Assembly: GCF_040939455.1 (NCBI RefSeq)
Contig: NC_134106.1
Location: 43,546,001-43,610,000, forward strand
Source of the DNA: Microcebus murinus
Taxonomy: Eukaryota; Chordata; Mammalia; Primates; Cheirogaleidae
DNA: 64,000 bases
Direction: 5' to 3'
Each line of letters begins with the position of its first letter. The stretch's first letter is position 1. Made by a program: the position numbers and the translations under genes. Positions 36,095 to 49,154 of the stretch are shown here, in pieces. Below the pieces are notes generated by a model. The model was not told the DNA's origin. It saw only the letters and a list, made by a program, of their open reading frames with translations, and ran no database searches.

Positions 36095-36425
36095 GAAATG
36101 TCTATTCAGATTCTTTGCCCATTTTTAAACTGGGTTATTTGTTTTCTTGCTACTGAGTTGTTTGAGTTATTTACATATTTTGGATACTAACCCCTTATCG
36201 GATATATGGTTTGCAAATATTTTCTTCCTTTCTTCCAGTATTTTCTCTTCACTCTGTTATTTCCTTTGCTGTGCAGAAACTTTTGGTGTGATGCAATTCC
36301 ATTTGTCTATTTTGCTTTTGTTGCCTTGCTTTGGGATCATATCCAAAATATCAGTCTCTAGACCAATGTTGTAGAGATTTTCCCCTATGTTTTATTCTAG
36401 TAGTTTTACAGTTTCAGGTTATACT
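36095..36425 (-). mobile_element. Older L1 fragment (antisense), in the transduced part
   Basis: GAAATGTCTATTCAGATTCT, AACCCCTTATCGGATATATG, CTTTGCTGTGCAGAAACTTT and CAATGTTGTAGAGATTTTCC are antisense L1 ORF2 blocks from the C-terminal half. Confidence 0.85.
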
Positions 36426-36480
36426 CTACCACTTCTATTACATAACAACTATATTTTAAAATTTTGTTGTAATGGAATAA

Positions 36481-36770
<290 letters not shown>

Positions 36771-37018
36771 GTAATCTAAAAATTTACTCAAAGTCACTCT
36801 TTCATGCATTTGCCCATCCAGTTCACAGTGAGGAGAGTAAGGAAAGGAATGAGGAAACAGAAAAAGGTTGGCAGGAAATATGCCAAAATGCTAACTAACA
36901 TTCATCTTATCCCTAAGTGCCGAGATTAAGGACAATTTTTATTTTCTTGTTTTTACTAACTCTATTTTCTAAATGTTTCCATAGCAATTCTGTATCACTT
37001 CTGTAATAATAATGAAAC

Positions 37019-37047
37019 AATAAAAATATTATTTGAGCAAAAAAAAA
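37019..37047 (+). promoter_or_regulatory. Polyadenylation signal and A-tail of the composite insertion
   Basis: AATAAA at 37019-37024, 14 nt before an uninterrupted A-run that abuts the 3' target duplication. Its position supports use as the 3' end of the RNA copied into this site. Confidence 0.65.
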
Positions 37048-37060
37048 GAATTTTAAAGCA
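37047..37060. other. Target-site duplication, 3' copy
   Basis: AGAATTTTAAAGCA, a perfect match to 35334-35347, following directly on the A-run. Confidence 0.85.
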
Positions 37061-37547
37061 AGAAAGTTGAAAACAAAGAGTACAAAAGATATGAGTTCCC
37101 CTGGCCCATAGTTTATACCTCATCTTCTTATTCGTTTTTATTTGACTTATAGCCAGTTTTAATAGTGGTGATCTCTAGTCTAGGAAAGCTTTAACCCCAA
37201 TTCTTTCTCAAGAAAACACTGAAATGGCATGGGCCAAAACACTGTTTCTTCTTGTTCTTAATCTATCTTCTCTCTTACTACGTTCTTATTTTCTCATCTT
37301 TTTCTTCAAAAATATAATTAAAACTTCAATCTGCTTTAGAATTACCCTGCACTCCCTCAAGATTCAGATATCCATATAGTATTCATCCCTTTACCTTACT
37401 AAAAATTATTAGACACTAACTTTTCCTTCAAAGAATATCTCAAATCTTTTCTTTCTCATGGAATTTCCCATTTATTGCAGCTGAATTTTGTCTCTGCTAA
37501 AACTCACAGTATTTAAAATATTTATCAGTCACTTAGCAATAAAGTTA

Positions 37548-37690
37548 AAATATATATTAAATATATATATAATAAAATATATATTAAATATATATTAAAT
37601 ATATTAATTAATATATTAAATAAAATATATATTAAATATATTATTATACTATGTGTATTAATAATATACCTTTAATGTATATTCTATCAA
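37548..37690. repeat. AT-rich tandem/palindromic repeat
   Basis: Irregular ATATATTAAAT units over about 140 bp, largely self-complementary. The left and middle parts hold several units like AATATATATTAAATATA. Confidence 0.85.
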
Positions 37691-38824
37691 AAGATATTAT
37701 AATATATTTCAAATCACATATTTTAATTTTTGTATTTTTGCATAAAAGACTTTAATCTTTTAATGTAGTTACCATTTCATTTTTTATGTAGCTATTATTT
37801 TCCATCAAACAAAGGCTCTGGAGTCAATTCTTTATGCTTCCCACAGTAGCTTGACCCACAGCTGCATTAAAAAACAGGTGCTAATTTGATGATTATCTAA
37901 TTGATTCATTAGTATCAAAGCAGTTCATAATCTATCCTATATCAAGATTATTACTCAGGAGCATAAAGATTAAGTCTATCATTTGTGATTCTATCACTCA
38001 GAGCTCCTATATCTCCATAAGCAGATTGCAAAAATGGTAGTTGATTGGTCATAGAGAACTAATACAGAAAATAATGGTGGAGACTAAAGTCAAGAAGTTT
38101 GAAACATGGTACTGGAGGCCACTGAGAAAATATTTTATTTTGGTTAGTGGTAATTATGCTCTTTTGAAAGTGAATCATCAGCCTGACTTGGGTAAATCAT
38201 TTCAATTCTAGTAGCCATTTATTCAAGATGGAAAAAAAAGCGTACTGCTCATGTTCAGAGGCCCTGGCCAATGAAATTATGCATGTCAAGTTTACCCCTT
38301 TAGACAACACTGGAGACATTTCCCTCTGAGAACTGTTCTACTAGCTTAAATCTTTCCAGAAAAAGGAAATGTCAGCTATCGATATTTTCTTACACCTCAG
38401 GCTTTCTCAGCCTTCAGCAGCACTTTCTAATACCTTTCGAAACATATGTTCTTCACTTAAATGGGTCCAAATATGTTAATTTTGAAAAATGTGTATCTAA
38501 ATATGGAACAGATGGACACATTGATGGTATTTTATGAGTAGGGACCTTTCAGCAGTTGCCTTCCTAGTGACCCATGCTTTATCTTCCTCATCTAATTACA
38601 TGCCAACATGTTGAAAGTGGAAAGGTTGGTCAGTTTCAGAGAATAAACAAACATATTTACATTATTCATCCCTGGTTTTCTAGTTTCTCTGCCCATCTAC
38701 AGGCAGGTGTTATTAAGCTGGCAGCGTTGCAGGGGAACAAGCACTGTAGTTGGGGCCAGAAGGCCTGCATTCAGTCTTTGCTCCAAGGATTGTTAGCACC
38801 ATGCCCTCGAACAGGTAATTAAAT
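37691..38824. other. Unassigned DNA
   Basis: No gene or repeat recognised with confidence. Confidence 0.4.
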
Positions 38825-38925
38825 CTTATTTCATTCAATAAATGAGTTCCTCTGTGTGTCAGATATTGTGTTAGACTCTAAGGATGGGAAAATGAACACA
38901 GCATTAACCAAATCTTCATTTGTAT
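38825..38925 (-). mobile_element. L2 3' end (antisense)
   Basis: TTCATTCAATAAATGAGTTC, then GTGTCAGATATTGTGTTAGA and GATGGGAAAATGAACACAGC, is the antisense L2 terminus. Confidence 0.55.
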
Positions 38926-39354
38926 TTTTCTATTTTAGGGGGGACATAACTGACAATTAAAATTTCCAACTCTATTTCATTGCTTTTTTTCAAGGCAATA
39001 ATAAAAATGAAAGTATCTATTAAACTGTAAAGGATTATACAACTATTTTATATCATTGTAGTTTGTTCTATATTCAGTATATCTTGAAAACAAAGGCCTA
39101 AAATTTCAAAGAAAACATTCTGGTTAACAAATTTATTTCTGCATGAGAGTGACAAGATAACAATCAAAGAAAATCTCATATAAATCATCACATTCACTAA
39201 CACATTCCCTGTGTAATTTTAATATGAAGGAATTCATTTTTAGTTAAGATTCTCTGCCTTGTTTACAAATGTCACAGTATAAAAATCTGAGCAATGGATT
39301 ATATGATTTTAAATATTTTCTGCCTCTTCCTCTGGGATAATTATTCTTCCCTGT
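38926..39354. other. Unassigned AT-rich DNA
   Basis: No gene or repeat recognised. Confidence 0.4.
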
Positions 39355-39495
39355 CTCATGGATATCAGGCTTGGTTCTTAACTTGTTTTGGCCAATAACG
39401 TGTGAGCAAAAGTGATGTATGTCACTTCTAAGCAGGTATTTAAGAGCCAATACAGATTCTATTACCCTTTTTCCCCCTCTGTCAAAACACCGTAT
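39355..39495 (+). mobile_element. Possible MLT1-like LTR fragment
   Basis: CTTGTTTTGGCCAATAACGT, GTGATGTATGTCACTTCTAA and ATTTAAGAGCCAATACAG resemble the central part of MLT1G-I LTRs. No ends found. Confidence 0.45.
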
Positions 39496-39917
39496 CATTG
39501 AGGTCAAGAAATATTCTACAGATAAATTAGTAGAATTACTAAGTGAATTGAGGGAAGTTGCTTTATAACTAACCAACATAAAAATTGACTGCATTTCTAA
39601 ATAACAGCAACAGAAAGTGAGAAAACTAAATTTATTTTAAAAAGGTGTTTCCAAACTCAGAGAAAACTTTCAATATTTCAAAATTAAAGATTTCCAAAAA
39701 ATGTTTTGTAGCTGTCCTTTTTACAATTTAAAAATGTTCCCTTCCCTTCTATTCCTAGTTTTGTTTTGTCATTTTAATTGTGCCTTGATGTGGCATTTAT
39801 TGAGTGCTTCTTCTGAATATATTATGATGAATTATAGGATTTTCTCCTTCATCCTGCTAATGTGATAAATTATATTGATTGATATTAAGATGTTAAACAA
39901 CCAGCTGAAACCCATAT
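39496..39917. other. Unassigned DNA
   Basis: No gene or repeat recognised. Confidence 0.4.
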
Positions 39918-40070
39918 AAAGAATATGCTATTATTATCCATGTTTCACAGAGGAAGAAACTATGGCACAGGGAAGGCAGTATCTTGCCAAAGGTCACACA
40001 GCTGGTAAGTAGTGAAGCCAGAATTTGAACCCAAATAGTCTGCACTTACCCATGGAGTTTACTACCACTT
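39918..40070 (+). mobile_element. MIR SINE, 3' part
   Basis: TGTTTCACAGAGGAAGAAAC, AAGGTCACACAGCTGGTAAG and AGCCAGAATTTGAACCCAAA are the well-conserved MIR core and right side. Confidence 0.85.
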
Positions 40071-40265
40071 ATAGCCCTGGCACCTCATCTTAAGAAAAAA
40101 GAATCATCAGGCTATTATGTCTGTAATAGTTATTATGTCTGTAAACCAATCACAGAAGGAAACCTACAGATAAACCTGTAAGAACACATAGTACAAGTAC
40201 TATGTAAATTGGAAAAACTGCAAGATCTGTAAGGAGAGAAATAAATCTTAGTCTTACCTCCTCAG

Positions 40266-40494
40266 ATATTTTTTTTTATTTCAGCATCTTATAGGGGTAC
40301 AAATGTTTGGGGTTACATATATTGCCTCTGCCCTACCTAAGTCAGAGCTTCTAGCATGTCCATTCCCCAGATAGTGTGCACTGCACCCATTAGGTGTGAA
40401 TATACCCATCCGCCCCTCTCCACTCCCACCTGCCTGACACCCGATGAATGTTACTACAATATGTGCACTTAAGTGTTGATCAGTTAATACCAAT
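40266..40494 (-). mobile_element. 5'-truncated L1 3' UTR (lemur-type), antisense
   Basis: Begins as a T-run (40269-40277) and TTTCAGCATCTTATAGGGGT, then TCCATTCCCCAGATAGTGTG and CTGACACCCGATGAATG, ending near AATACCAATTTGATGG, which is the L1 3' UTR/ORF2 boundary. GATATT on each side might be a short target duplication. Confidence 0.9.
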
Positions 40495-40597
40495 TTGATG
40501 GTGATATTAGGAAGCTACTGAATTCCTTGGATTTGTAATATGTTACAATAGTAAATGCTCTGAATATTTATAAATGAGTATGAAAGGCATATTATTG

Positions 40598-41145
40598 GTG
40601 TGTTAGTTATCCATTGCTGTTTTAAAAAATTACTCTAAATTTAGTGATTTTACACAACCAACACTTATTTTCTAACAATTTCTTCAAGTCAGGAATTTGG
40701 GAGGAGCCTAGTCCAGTAGTTTAAAGGTTTCTCATGAGGCTGGAGTCAGACTTCAGCTTGGGCTGCAATCATCTAAAGGCTTGCCTGGGGCTGGAGGATC
40801 TGCTCCTAAGATTGACAGAACTGCTAATAGGAGCCCTCAGTTTCTGACTCCATGGACTTCTCCATAGGGCTACTTGAGCATCCTCATGATGATGTAGCTA
40901 GTTCTGCAGAGAAAGTGATCCAAGATGAAGAGCAGGCAATATGGAAGCCACTGTGACTTTTTTTCTGGATTCATAACTTCTGCTTTATGTGTTTCTGCAC
41001 TGTGATTTTTTTCTGTCCATCAATCTCTGTACTTCTGCTTTATTCTATTCATTAGAAGCATCACTAACTCCAGCCTACACTTAAAGGATGCTCCATCTTG
41101 TGCAGGCAGGAGCATCAAAGGATTTGTGGACATATTTTTAAAACT
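40598..41145 (-). mobile_element. MaLR/MLT1-like LTR (antisense)
   Basis: GTGTTAGTTATCCATTGCTG, AGGCTGGAGTCAGACTTCAG, GGCTTGCCTGGGGCTGGAGG, TCCATAGGGCTACTTGAGC and AAGTGATCCAAGATGAAGAG are in antisense order for this LTR type, which is close to 550 bp here. Confidence 0.75.
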
Positions 41146-43805
41146 CTATAATTGGTATGCTTCTTAATTTCAAAATAACATAATTGGTTTTGCCCTCTCC
41201 ACTCATTCCCATTACTGTTATTGAGAAGTCTATACCTTGATCATTCTTAGGTAAATAGTCAGCTGATGAAAGCCTAATATCACTTAAGTGCTTATATTCA
41301 GTATTTTTCAGAGACCTTTAGAGTAAAGGAAATTTGGATATATTTGAGACTTAGCACAGAATATAGTCCAGTATTTAAATAAAGGATTGGGGATATTAGT
41401 TTCTTATTTCCTTCTCAATCCAATTTTATGTTTTTCTCAATGGCAACTGATAAACTACTATTTTTAAGAAGAAAAATCTCTTTATTAATCACTACTAATG
41501 TAAATTTTTCCCAAATTCAATGCAGCCTGAGGTAAGTTGCTTTTATTAGTTCGAAAGTATTATTTTTACTTGAGAAAAATATCCATTTTTCAAACCAAAA
41601 ACTATTTTTAAAGGGATATTAGATTGGAAAAAGGGGAGAATGACAATTTTCCACCTGTGAAAATTACCTGTCATTGACATGAAGAGATATGATGTTTGGA
41701 CAGAAAACATTTATTGCAACATCTTCCCCAGGTAGAGAAAATTTTCTTCCACTCCATCCTTTAAACATTTAATCCATATCAAGAACTCTAGGCAGCTAGA
41801 AAAAAATCTCTAGTCTACATATCCTTGACTTATTTTCAGATATGCAGACTACTTCTAATTATTAAATTAGCTTTCTACTGAAAGCTAATAATGTTGACAG
41901 TGCCTTTCCTCACTACAAATGGGGAGTTGAAATTCTCAAAGAAAAGTTAAAACACATAGCCATGCACAATGTAAAAGAATGATTTTTAACAAACTCTAAA
42001 TCATAAATATGCCAGAAATTTTGAAATTGGAGAAGAAAATTAAGTATCTTATTAGCAAACAAATCTAGTCATAAGAAAAAGTGAATGTTGTATCATCATG
42101 AAAAAAAGATGACAAGGTTGAATACCCAGCTTGTTCAGTTTTCAGAATTTTAATTCAAATGGAACTTATTTGGTGGTCAATGTTTAGGACCAAAAACAGG
42201 GACCAAAATCTAAGTAACCGAACAAAAAAAACCAAAACCAAAACCAAAAAAAACCCCACCTGTCATTCTCTCCTTTTGCATTGTGGCTCAAAAAATAAAA
42301 AAATGTCTGGAGCAAAATCTATTTTTAGCTTCATTGTGACCTAGCATAGAGACAAAGAGAGATCACTGGTATGAATTTTTTAAGTGTCATAAAAACACCT
42401 TAGACAGAAAAACAGATTTTCTTTTCTCTTCTAGAGCATCTTTACGTGTCACTGCATCCCAATCCTGAAAGCAGTGGAATGAGATCAGCATCACATTTCT
42501 TCCACTGCTTTTCACCTTTTGCCTCTGAGCAATTAATCGCTATGAAATGCTACTTTAAATACAGAAAGCTTTAGAGAAGATGCTCTTTGACTAAGCACAT
42601 AATAGCATACATAGATTTCTAGTTAACCACTCTATTATATGTCCAAAGTATAAAACCACAAGATTCACATATGTACAAGAGAAGTCTTAGATAGACCTTT
42701 AGGCAGTACATTAACAGGTAATACCTTGCAATGGTCTCAACAATGGCCCTGCTGCCCCCTAGAGTACAGTTGGTGAATTCCTTGGAGACGGTTTGGTTAT
42801 CACCAGGCTTTTAGGTGAAGATGGCAGGATTCTACTAGCATTTACTGATTCTACTGGGCAAGTGTCAGATAATCTTATCTTTCTGAAATTCTGTATAGAG
42901 TCCTATACAAAGAAGAACAGTAAAGCACTTCATATGGCTTTTGAATGCCCTAGGCACATAAGTGAAAAACCTGCTTATAATTATCAAAGCCCAGAATCTA
43001 ACTCTTATCTTACATAGGCATAAAGCATTTTTTGCATAACTTTAATACACAATGTATTTTCTGGGATTGCAATTGCATTATAAATCAAGAGAAAAATTCT
43101 ACCCTGTTTTGTTTAGAAATTTATCAACCATTTATTGAACGTATTAACTTTTCACCTTTGGAAAAACTGTGTCCTTGACAGCAATGTTGGTCATGGTACA
43201 CAAATTGCCTATACAAGGTATCTGTGTCAGCATGCATGTGTAGCTATGGCATTCAATGATTTTAAAGTTAATTACAGGTATAGGCAACTGCTACATCAAG
43301 ACATCTTCTAGCATGGCCCTACCCGGGTATTTAAACTCGAAATAAATAATGTGCTGCTTATTACTTTTAAATTACTTTTATTTACCTTTAACTTCATTAC
43401 AGTCAAGGCTATATTCTTATTTTTATTGAATTATATTATGAAGAGAATTTATTTCAAGGAAGCATAGAGGCTGTTTCAAAATATTTATTATTAGAAACTG
43501 AGGTTGAATCAGAAAATTAAATGACTAGTAAAGAAGATGAAAACCTGAGAATTCATTGGTGTTTATTCTAGTATATTGGGATATTTATTAACCATAATTT
43601 GATTAAATTTGATTTAAATATAATGTCTCTCTTCCCACCCTCCTCTGCTTCTATCTCTTCCCCTATAAAACTCCTAAAGCAGTTCCTTCATTGTTATTTT
43701 ATATTTGCTAAATTCAAATCATCTTATATATTACAAAAATTCCATTTCTGGAAAATTTATTTCCTGTTATTAATAAAGTTGTTTCTTAAAGTTTAGAATT
43801 AAAGC
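41146..43805. other. Mostly unassigned, possibly single-copy
   Basis: About 2.7 kb without a recognised repeat except a (CCAAAA)n patch at 42229-42258. A plus-strand frame at 42793-43017 (74 codons) has no known domain. No gene called. Confidence 0.45.
42229..42258. repeat. (CCAAAA)n simple repeat
   Basis: Three to four CCAAAA-like units between A-runs. Confidence 0.7.
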
Positions 43806-43850
43806 AATATATATATAAAATACACACACACACACATACACACACGCACA
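43806..43850. repeat. (TA)n-(CA)n microsatellite
   Basis: ATATATAT then CA repeats with TA and GC interruptions. Confidence 0.9.
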
Positions 43851-44824
43851 AATACATATTCCTATAAGTACTCTTGGAGTTTATTTCTTAGCCAGCAAGG
43901 ACTAAAGGTCAATATTTCATTCCAAAATCCTTCCATCTCAAGGTACTTTAAAGAACAAATATAAAACCCTGCTTCAGTTTGTGGCCAGATTGTTGCTGAA
44001 GCCCATTTCTCCCAGTCATCAGATAAATAATAAACTCTGTCTGGTACTCAGGAAACCAACAACGAGCAGCTAAATTTGTGCCTCCTAACAGATGTTTTCA
44101 GCCGGGAAAGCATTGATGCACTTCATGCAATCTTTTTCAGAGCAAATCACAGACTTTTTTCAAGCTCTGATCCATAATCACAAGCTCAGTTACTAAAATG
44201 TGAAAGAAAACAAAGTCAGGAAGAAAGCCCATTCTTCAGGTAATGCTTCGTGGCAGGAGCCACAGCCAATGAAGAAAGCAGAATATCAGCTGTCTGTTTT
44301 CCACTCATCAGTGAGTTGTTGCGATTTGTTTTTAATCCAGGCAGATTCACTGTGTACATGCTATAGAAGAAGCAGACATACTATAAAGAAATAATTTATA
44401 GCAGCATTGTCAATATTAAGCTCTTTAAGAATTCAGAGGAGAGTTAATAGCATATACAGTACTTTAAATCTCAAAAATAGAGAAAGAAGGGATTAGAAAA
44501 TTGTATAGGTATTGCTAGTGCCCAGATTTTTTAAAAAGTGAGGAGTTGGCTGTGTTATCAGGTAACATCTAAGAGGTCCATAAAATTGTGCAGATCCCCA
44601 AAGCACAATTCCAGCAATGCAGTTCTTTCATGGTCTGTATTTCCCCATGGAGTTCAACGAAAGTGCTCTATCAATAAAACAGTATGCAAGAAACACTATT
44701 CTACCTCTCAAGCATTAAACTAGAACAAATATTTATGTGGCAATATGGCCTGCAAATTTCAGCTGGTAACATAAACCATGGAAAAATACCTACAATGAGT
44801 TGATTGTAAGAATCTTTGGGGATT
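43851..44824. other. Unassigned, possibly single-copy DNA
   Basis: No recognised repeat. Short plus-strand frames at 44200-44394 and 44538-44723 have no known domain. Confidence 0.4.
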
Positions 44825-44930
44825 TTAAAGTATTTGCTAGAAATTACTTCATCAATCTTCAGAAAATCCTTAAAGAAATGCCCATTTTATAGAGAGGTAA
44901 AGTAAAACACACAGAGACAGGAGCTAGATT
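44825..44930 (+). mobile_element. Probable MIR fragment
   Basis: GAAATGCCCATTTTATAGAG followed by AGGTAAAGTAAAACACACAG fits the MIR core. Confidence 0.5.
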
Positions 44931-45384
44931 GTCATGCGTATAGCAAAACTTCATATAATTTCATCAGTTTTGAACCATCAATCTTTAAAGTCCTTGAGAA
45001 TCAGACTAAAGGTACTACTGTTTGTCTTCATAGGTCATATTTTCTGGTTAATCTGATATTACCATATTCAGATGAGCATCCCATGGAGTCTTTAAGGAGG
45101 CCTCAAATAAAGTCTCCTGAAATGTGATTTAGTGCTACCTGTCAAGTGAAATTGTTTTTACATCACTTATTTCTAAATAGATCATTCAGGTTTGCGCCTT
45201 TTGGAGCTGTTTTTGGCGTTCACTTTATGTCCTGGTGAAACATAGTAGAATGTGAAACAATAGGAGTAATTATATATATTCTCACATTAATATAATATAT
45301 GCAAACTACAAATGTGTTCACTGTATCCTTTCTTTCTAAATACTATGTTCCCGTTATACAGATGCAGAGGAAAGGTCAAGAGAG
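44931..45384. other. Unassigned DNA
   Basis: No gene or repeat recognised. Confidence 0.4.
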
Positions 45385-45510
45385 ACAATGTGGCAAAGTG
45401 GTAGGGAGGTGGACTTTGAAAGCACATCTGGTTATAAGATCCATGTTCAGTGTCATCTCATGGCCCTGGGAAAGTACCACAGGAAGGCTTCTGTGCTAGC
45501 TTACTCATTC
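45385..45510 (+). mobile_element. Probable MIR fragment
   Basis: GTGGCAAAGTGGTAGGGAGG and CATGGCCCTGGGAAAGTACC resemble the 5' part of MIR. Diverged. Confidence 0.4.
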
Positions 45511-45921
45511 ATATCTGCTCCAGCCTTCCAGTGAGGGTCAATTTGAGCCATGTTAATGCCAGTCACTTACAAAATAAGTAGGGAAAGCCTGTCTATTGAA
45601 TAATGTAAGCAAAGAGGAAAATGACCTCCCTCCGATTCCCCCTCCTTCCTCGCACCCATGGTTTGGCCAGTTGGATGAGATTTTCATAAACTGCCCAGAG
45701 GATGGGTTCGTTATGTGGATTTTCCCTAATCCTATCCAAGAGAGCTAGTATAATAAGGTTGTGTGTCAGAATCTCAAACAGCAGGATTGAGTTTACTTCT
45801 TTTTTGTATGGTTCCTCCAAAATTCCTATATCCAATGGTAATATCTTCTTGGCTTCTTTTCTCCTAAGGCTTAGTCAAAAGATTGAGAATTGGGTGAGTG
45901 ACTAATCATTTTTGGCTTACA
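45511..45921. other. Unassigned DNA
   Basis: A minus-strand 80-codon frame at 45593-45835 overlaps a plus-strand 67-codon frame; neither shows a known domain. Confidence 0.4.
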
Positions 45922-46668
45922 TTTTTTTTTATTTCAGCACATTATGGGGGTACAAATGTTAAGGTTACATATATTGCCCATGACCCCTCCCCCCTCGAGT
46001 CAGAACTTCAAGTGTGTCCATCCTTCAAATGTTGCACATCTCATTCATTGTGTTTGTATATACCCATCCCCTCCTCCCCCCTCCCACCTCCCTGACACCC
46101 GATAAATGTCATTCCTATATGTCCACTTAGGTGTTGATCCGTTAATACCAATTTGCTGGTGAGTACATGTGGTGCTTGTTTTTCCATTCTTGGGATACTT
46201 CACTTAGGAGAATGAGTTCCAGCTCTATCCAGGAAAATACAAGAGGTGCTATATCACCATTGTTTCTTAAAGCTGAATAGTACTCCATGATATACATATA
46301 CCACATTTTATTAATCCACTCATGAATCGATGGGCACTTGGATTGTTTCCACAACTTTGCAATTGTGAATTGTGCTGCTATAAATATTTGAGTGCAGGTG
46401 TCTTTTTCATAAAGTGATTTTTGATCTTTTGGGTAGATGCCCAGTAGTGGAATTGCTGGCTTAAATGGTAGATTTACTCGTATCGCTTTGAGGTATCTCC
46501 ATATTGCTTTTCACAGAGGTTGAACTAGTTTGCAGTCCCACCAGCAGTGTAGGAGTGTTCCTATCTCTCCGCATCCATGCCAACATGCATTGTTTGGGGA
46601 CTTTTTGATAAAGGCCATTCTTACTGGAGATAGGTGATATCTCATTGCAGTTTTGATTTGCATTTACC
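45922..46668 (-). mobile_element. 5'-truncated L1 (lemur-type), antisense
   Basis: T-run (45922-45930), then CAGCACATTATGGGGGTACA, the C-rich UTR, CTCCCTGACACCCGATAAAT, and ORF2 antisense to GATTTGCATTTACC. On the minus strand the ORF2 end reads QPKCPxIHEWI-like (KQSKCPSIHEWINK) and SPANWY at 46142. About 750 bp is present. The 3' end is more similar to the copy at 53474 than to the older L1Ms. Confidence 0.9.
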
Positions 46669-46964
46669 TTCTTAATTTTATCTATGAGACTACATTTAGC
46701 AAATTTTGATACCAAAACATTCTTATTAGGTCTAGCTAGCTAAAATTATTTATATACTTTATTGCATATTTTAAATCAAAATATACAACCAACCATAAAT
46801 AGGTCAGTATTATTCATTTATCCAAGAGAAATAATCATAAAAATATTCTGTGGAAAATCCTCCCTGCATAGACTGACATTTTTTTCCTTTTTCCTCATGG
46901 CCTGTCTGTCTCCAAGGAGAAGGATAATCACAAACACATCTTTAACAAGTTTTTAATACTATAT
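46669..46964. other. Unassigned DNA
   Basis: Nothing recognised. Confidence 0.35.
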
Positions 46965-47135
46965 TGCAAGTAATCTTTCAGTTCAGTTTCTTCACTTGTG
47001 TGATGGAGAAAATAATATTCACTTCATAGGGTTCTTGTGAGAAGTGAGTCAATGAATGCAAAGTGCTAAGTATAGTGATGGACTGAAAGAAACACTCAAT
47101 GTTAGTTTTATCATCTTCATCTCCTTCATCATCAG
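46965..47135 (+). mobile_element. MIR SINE
   Basis: TTTCTTCACTTGTGTGATGG, ATTCACTTCATAGGGTTCTT, and GAATGCAAAGTGCTAAGTAT match the 3' half of MIR. Confidence 0.75.
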
Positions 47136-47589
47136 CATCACTCTACTGAATACATTCATTTTGCACCTCCAGATCCATTTCTACCTTTCTATATTTTGCC
47201 CTCTGCCATTGGAGGCTGACCTTGTCTTCTAGCTTGAGGTTTGTTTCCACCAACAGAAACTCTAAGAGAAGACTGGGGAAAGGCTGGCTACCCAATATCC
47301 TCCTCACACCATTGAAAATAAACCCTTTCTGAATAATTCTAAGTTGAATGTGTCACCTATTTCCTAATGGGAGCCTCACTTATAAATTCACTTTTATAAT
47401 TATTGTCATCAGAAAGTTTAACATTATAAAAGAAAAATTGTATAGATAATTATCTAGATTTATAAGTTTTTATCCATATATCTTATGAAGACAGAATCAA
47501 ATGAGTAAAATTTGCTTCTATTCAGGCTCAATTATCACATAAGTCTAAATTACGGTTTCAGCCAAGCAAGAATTAAGGTTCTTTATTTT
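47136..47589. other. Unassigned DNA
   Basis: No gene or repeat recognised with confidence. Confidence 0.4.
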
Positions 47590-47985
47590 TATTTTTAAAA
47601 AGTGTTGTATTTGTAATTATTATGGGGACACAATAGTTATATATCATTATAGGATACATGTGATGTTTTGATACAGACATACAATGGGAATTATTCAGAT
47701 TAGGATAATTGGGATCTCCATCACCTCAGGAATTTAACATTTCTTTGTGTTAGGAATGTTCCAATTTCATGCTTTTATTTTAAAGTATACTCCAACTTAT
47801 TGTTAATTATAATTTGTTGTGCTATCAAATATTATTCATTCTATCTAACTATCTAACTATATTTTTGTACTCATTAACTATCCCCACTTTATCCACCCCA
47901 CCCCCACCACTGCCCTTCCTAGCCTTTGGTAACCATCATTCTACTCTCTGTCTCCATGAGATCAATTGTTTTTAATATAACAAAG
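47590..47985 (-). mobile_element. L1MA/L1PB-like 3' end (antisense)
   Basis: GGATACATGTGATGTTTTGA, AATTGGGATCTCCATCACCT, TTTCTTTGTGTTAGGAATG, TGGTAACCATCATTCTACTC and CATGAGATCAATTGTTTTTA are in the antisense order of the L1MA-type 3' UTR. Confidence 0.9.
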
Positions 47986-48319
47986 GTACTTTAGCTGATG
48001 ATGTTCAAGAAGAGTACACTTCTCGTAAATGTTGAAGATGAGATTTAATATAAGCCTTTAATCTGTTAAGCATTTTTCCTTCATGGCTTCTTTTCAAATG
48101 CCTAACATGACTATTTCCATTGTTCATTTTTAGCTTGTTTAAAACAATGACAATTCATTCTTTCTGCATCCCATTCAAAATATTGATACTATGCACCTTC
48201 TAAAAGTTCAACTTTTTGGTTTTTTAGTTTTTGAATATTTTCATTTATTGTATCATTTTTCTAACATTTACCTATTAATACTATTGTCTGTATCTTTTTT
48301 CACATGAAAATAACAGCTC
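47986..48319. other. Unassigned AT-rich DNA
   Basis: Nothing recognised. Confidence 0.35.
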
Positions 48320-48545
48320 TGGATAAGAAATCAAGAGACAATTTCCAGCTCTGACTCTTCTAGTTCGCTGTCCATTGTTAGATAGATGTGTTCCTTAGGT
48401 GGCTTTCTTACCACCCTGTGTTTAAATGCCCTCATATGTTAACAAGGAGTATTTTATGATGTGCTTACTTCCTTGGACTATTAAACAAGATAATGTAGGT
48501 GAAAATACTTTGAAATACTTAAAATTATATACAAATGTGAGGATT
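48320..48545 (+). mobile_element. MIR SINE, diverged
   Basis: ATTTCCAGCTCTGACTCTTC, TAGGTGGCTTTCTTACCACC and AACAAGATAATGTAGGTGAA are in the order of a MIR. Confidence 0.55.
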
Positions 48546-49154
48546 TTAGAAATATGTATAATTTATCAATTGAAACTGTTCTACTTTGTGTGAGAAAAAC
48601 AATAACTATAATGCTTTTTGTTTCAAATCACATAGATGTAATTTCATGTATCTGAATTAACAGGAAGAAAAAATAATTCAAGCATGTGTAACTGACAGAA
48701 TTTTTATGGTATTTGGCTCAGTACATTTCTAAAAAAAGTTTTGTTGGAAGTTATTCATTACAACTAAAGTTCTAAGGTGAATTTTCTCAATTCCCATTTC
48801 TGGTTTCTCATCGTCTCTAAAAGGAAACAGAACAAAGTATAGACAGGTTGTTCTAAAAGACCAGAAAAGATTTTCAAAGCATGGTAACTCAATGGAACCG
48901 AGCTGGGAATATTTTTCTCTACAATTTCTTTCCATCAATCTACAACTGAGGGTGGAGTATATTCCAATAGACAGAATCATAGAAAGTGAGTAAAATACCC
49001 AGATAAAAATGTGTCCAATTTTGTCTTTGAATGGGACATATAAGTCTACTCACACATAAAATGAATACGTACATCATATTTACAAGTGCACAAAAGCATG
49101 AATCCAAATATATTTGGGTTAAAACTATCACAAATACATGTGATTGACCTCTAT
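48546..49154. other. Unassigned DNA
   Basis: No gene or repeat recognised. Confidence 0.4.
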
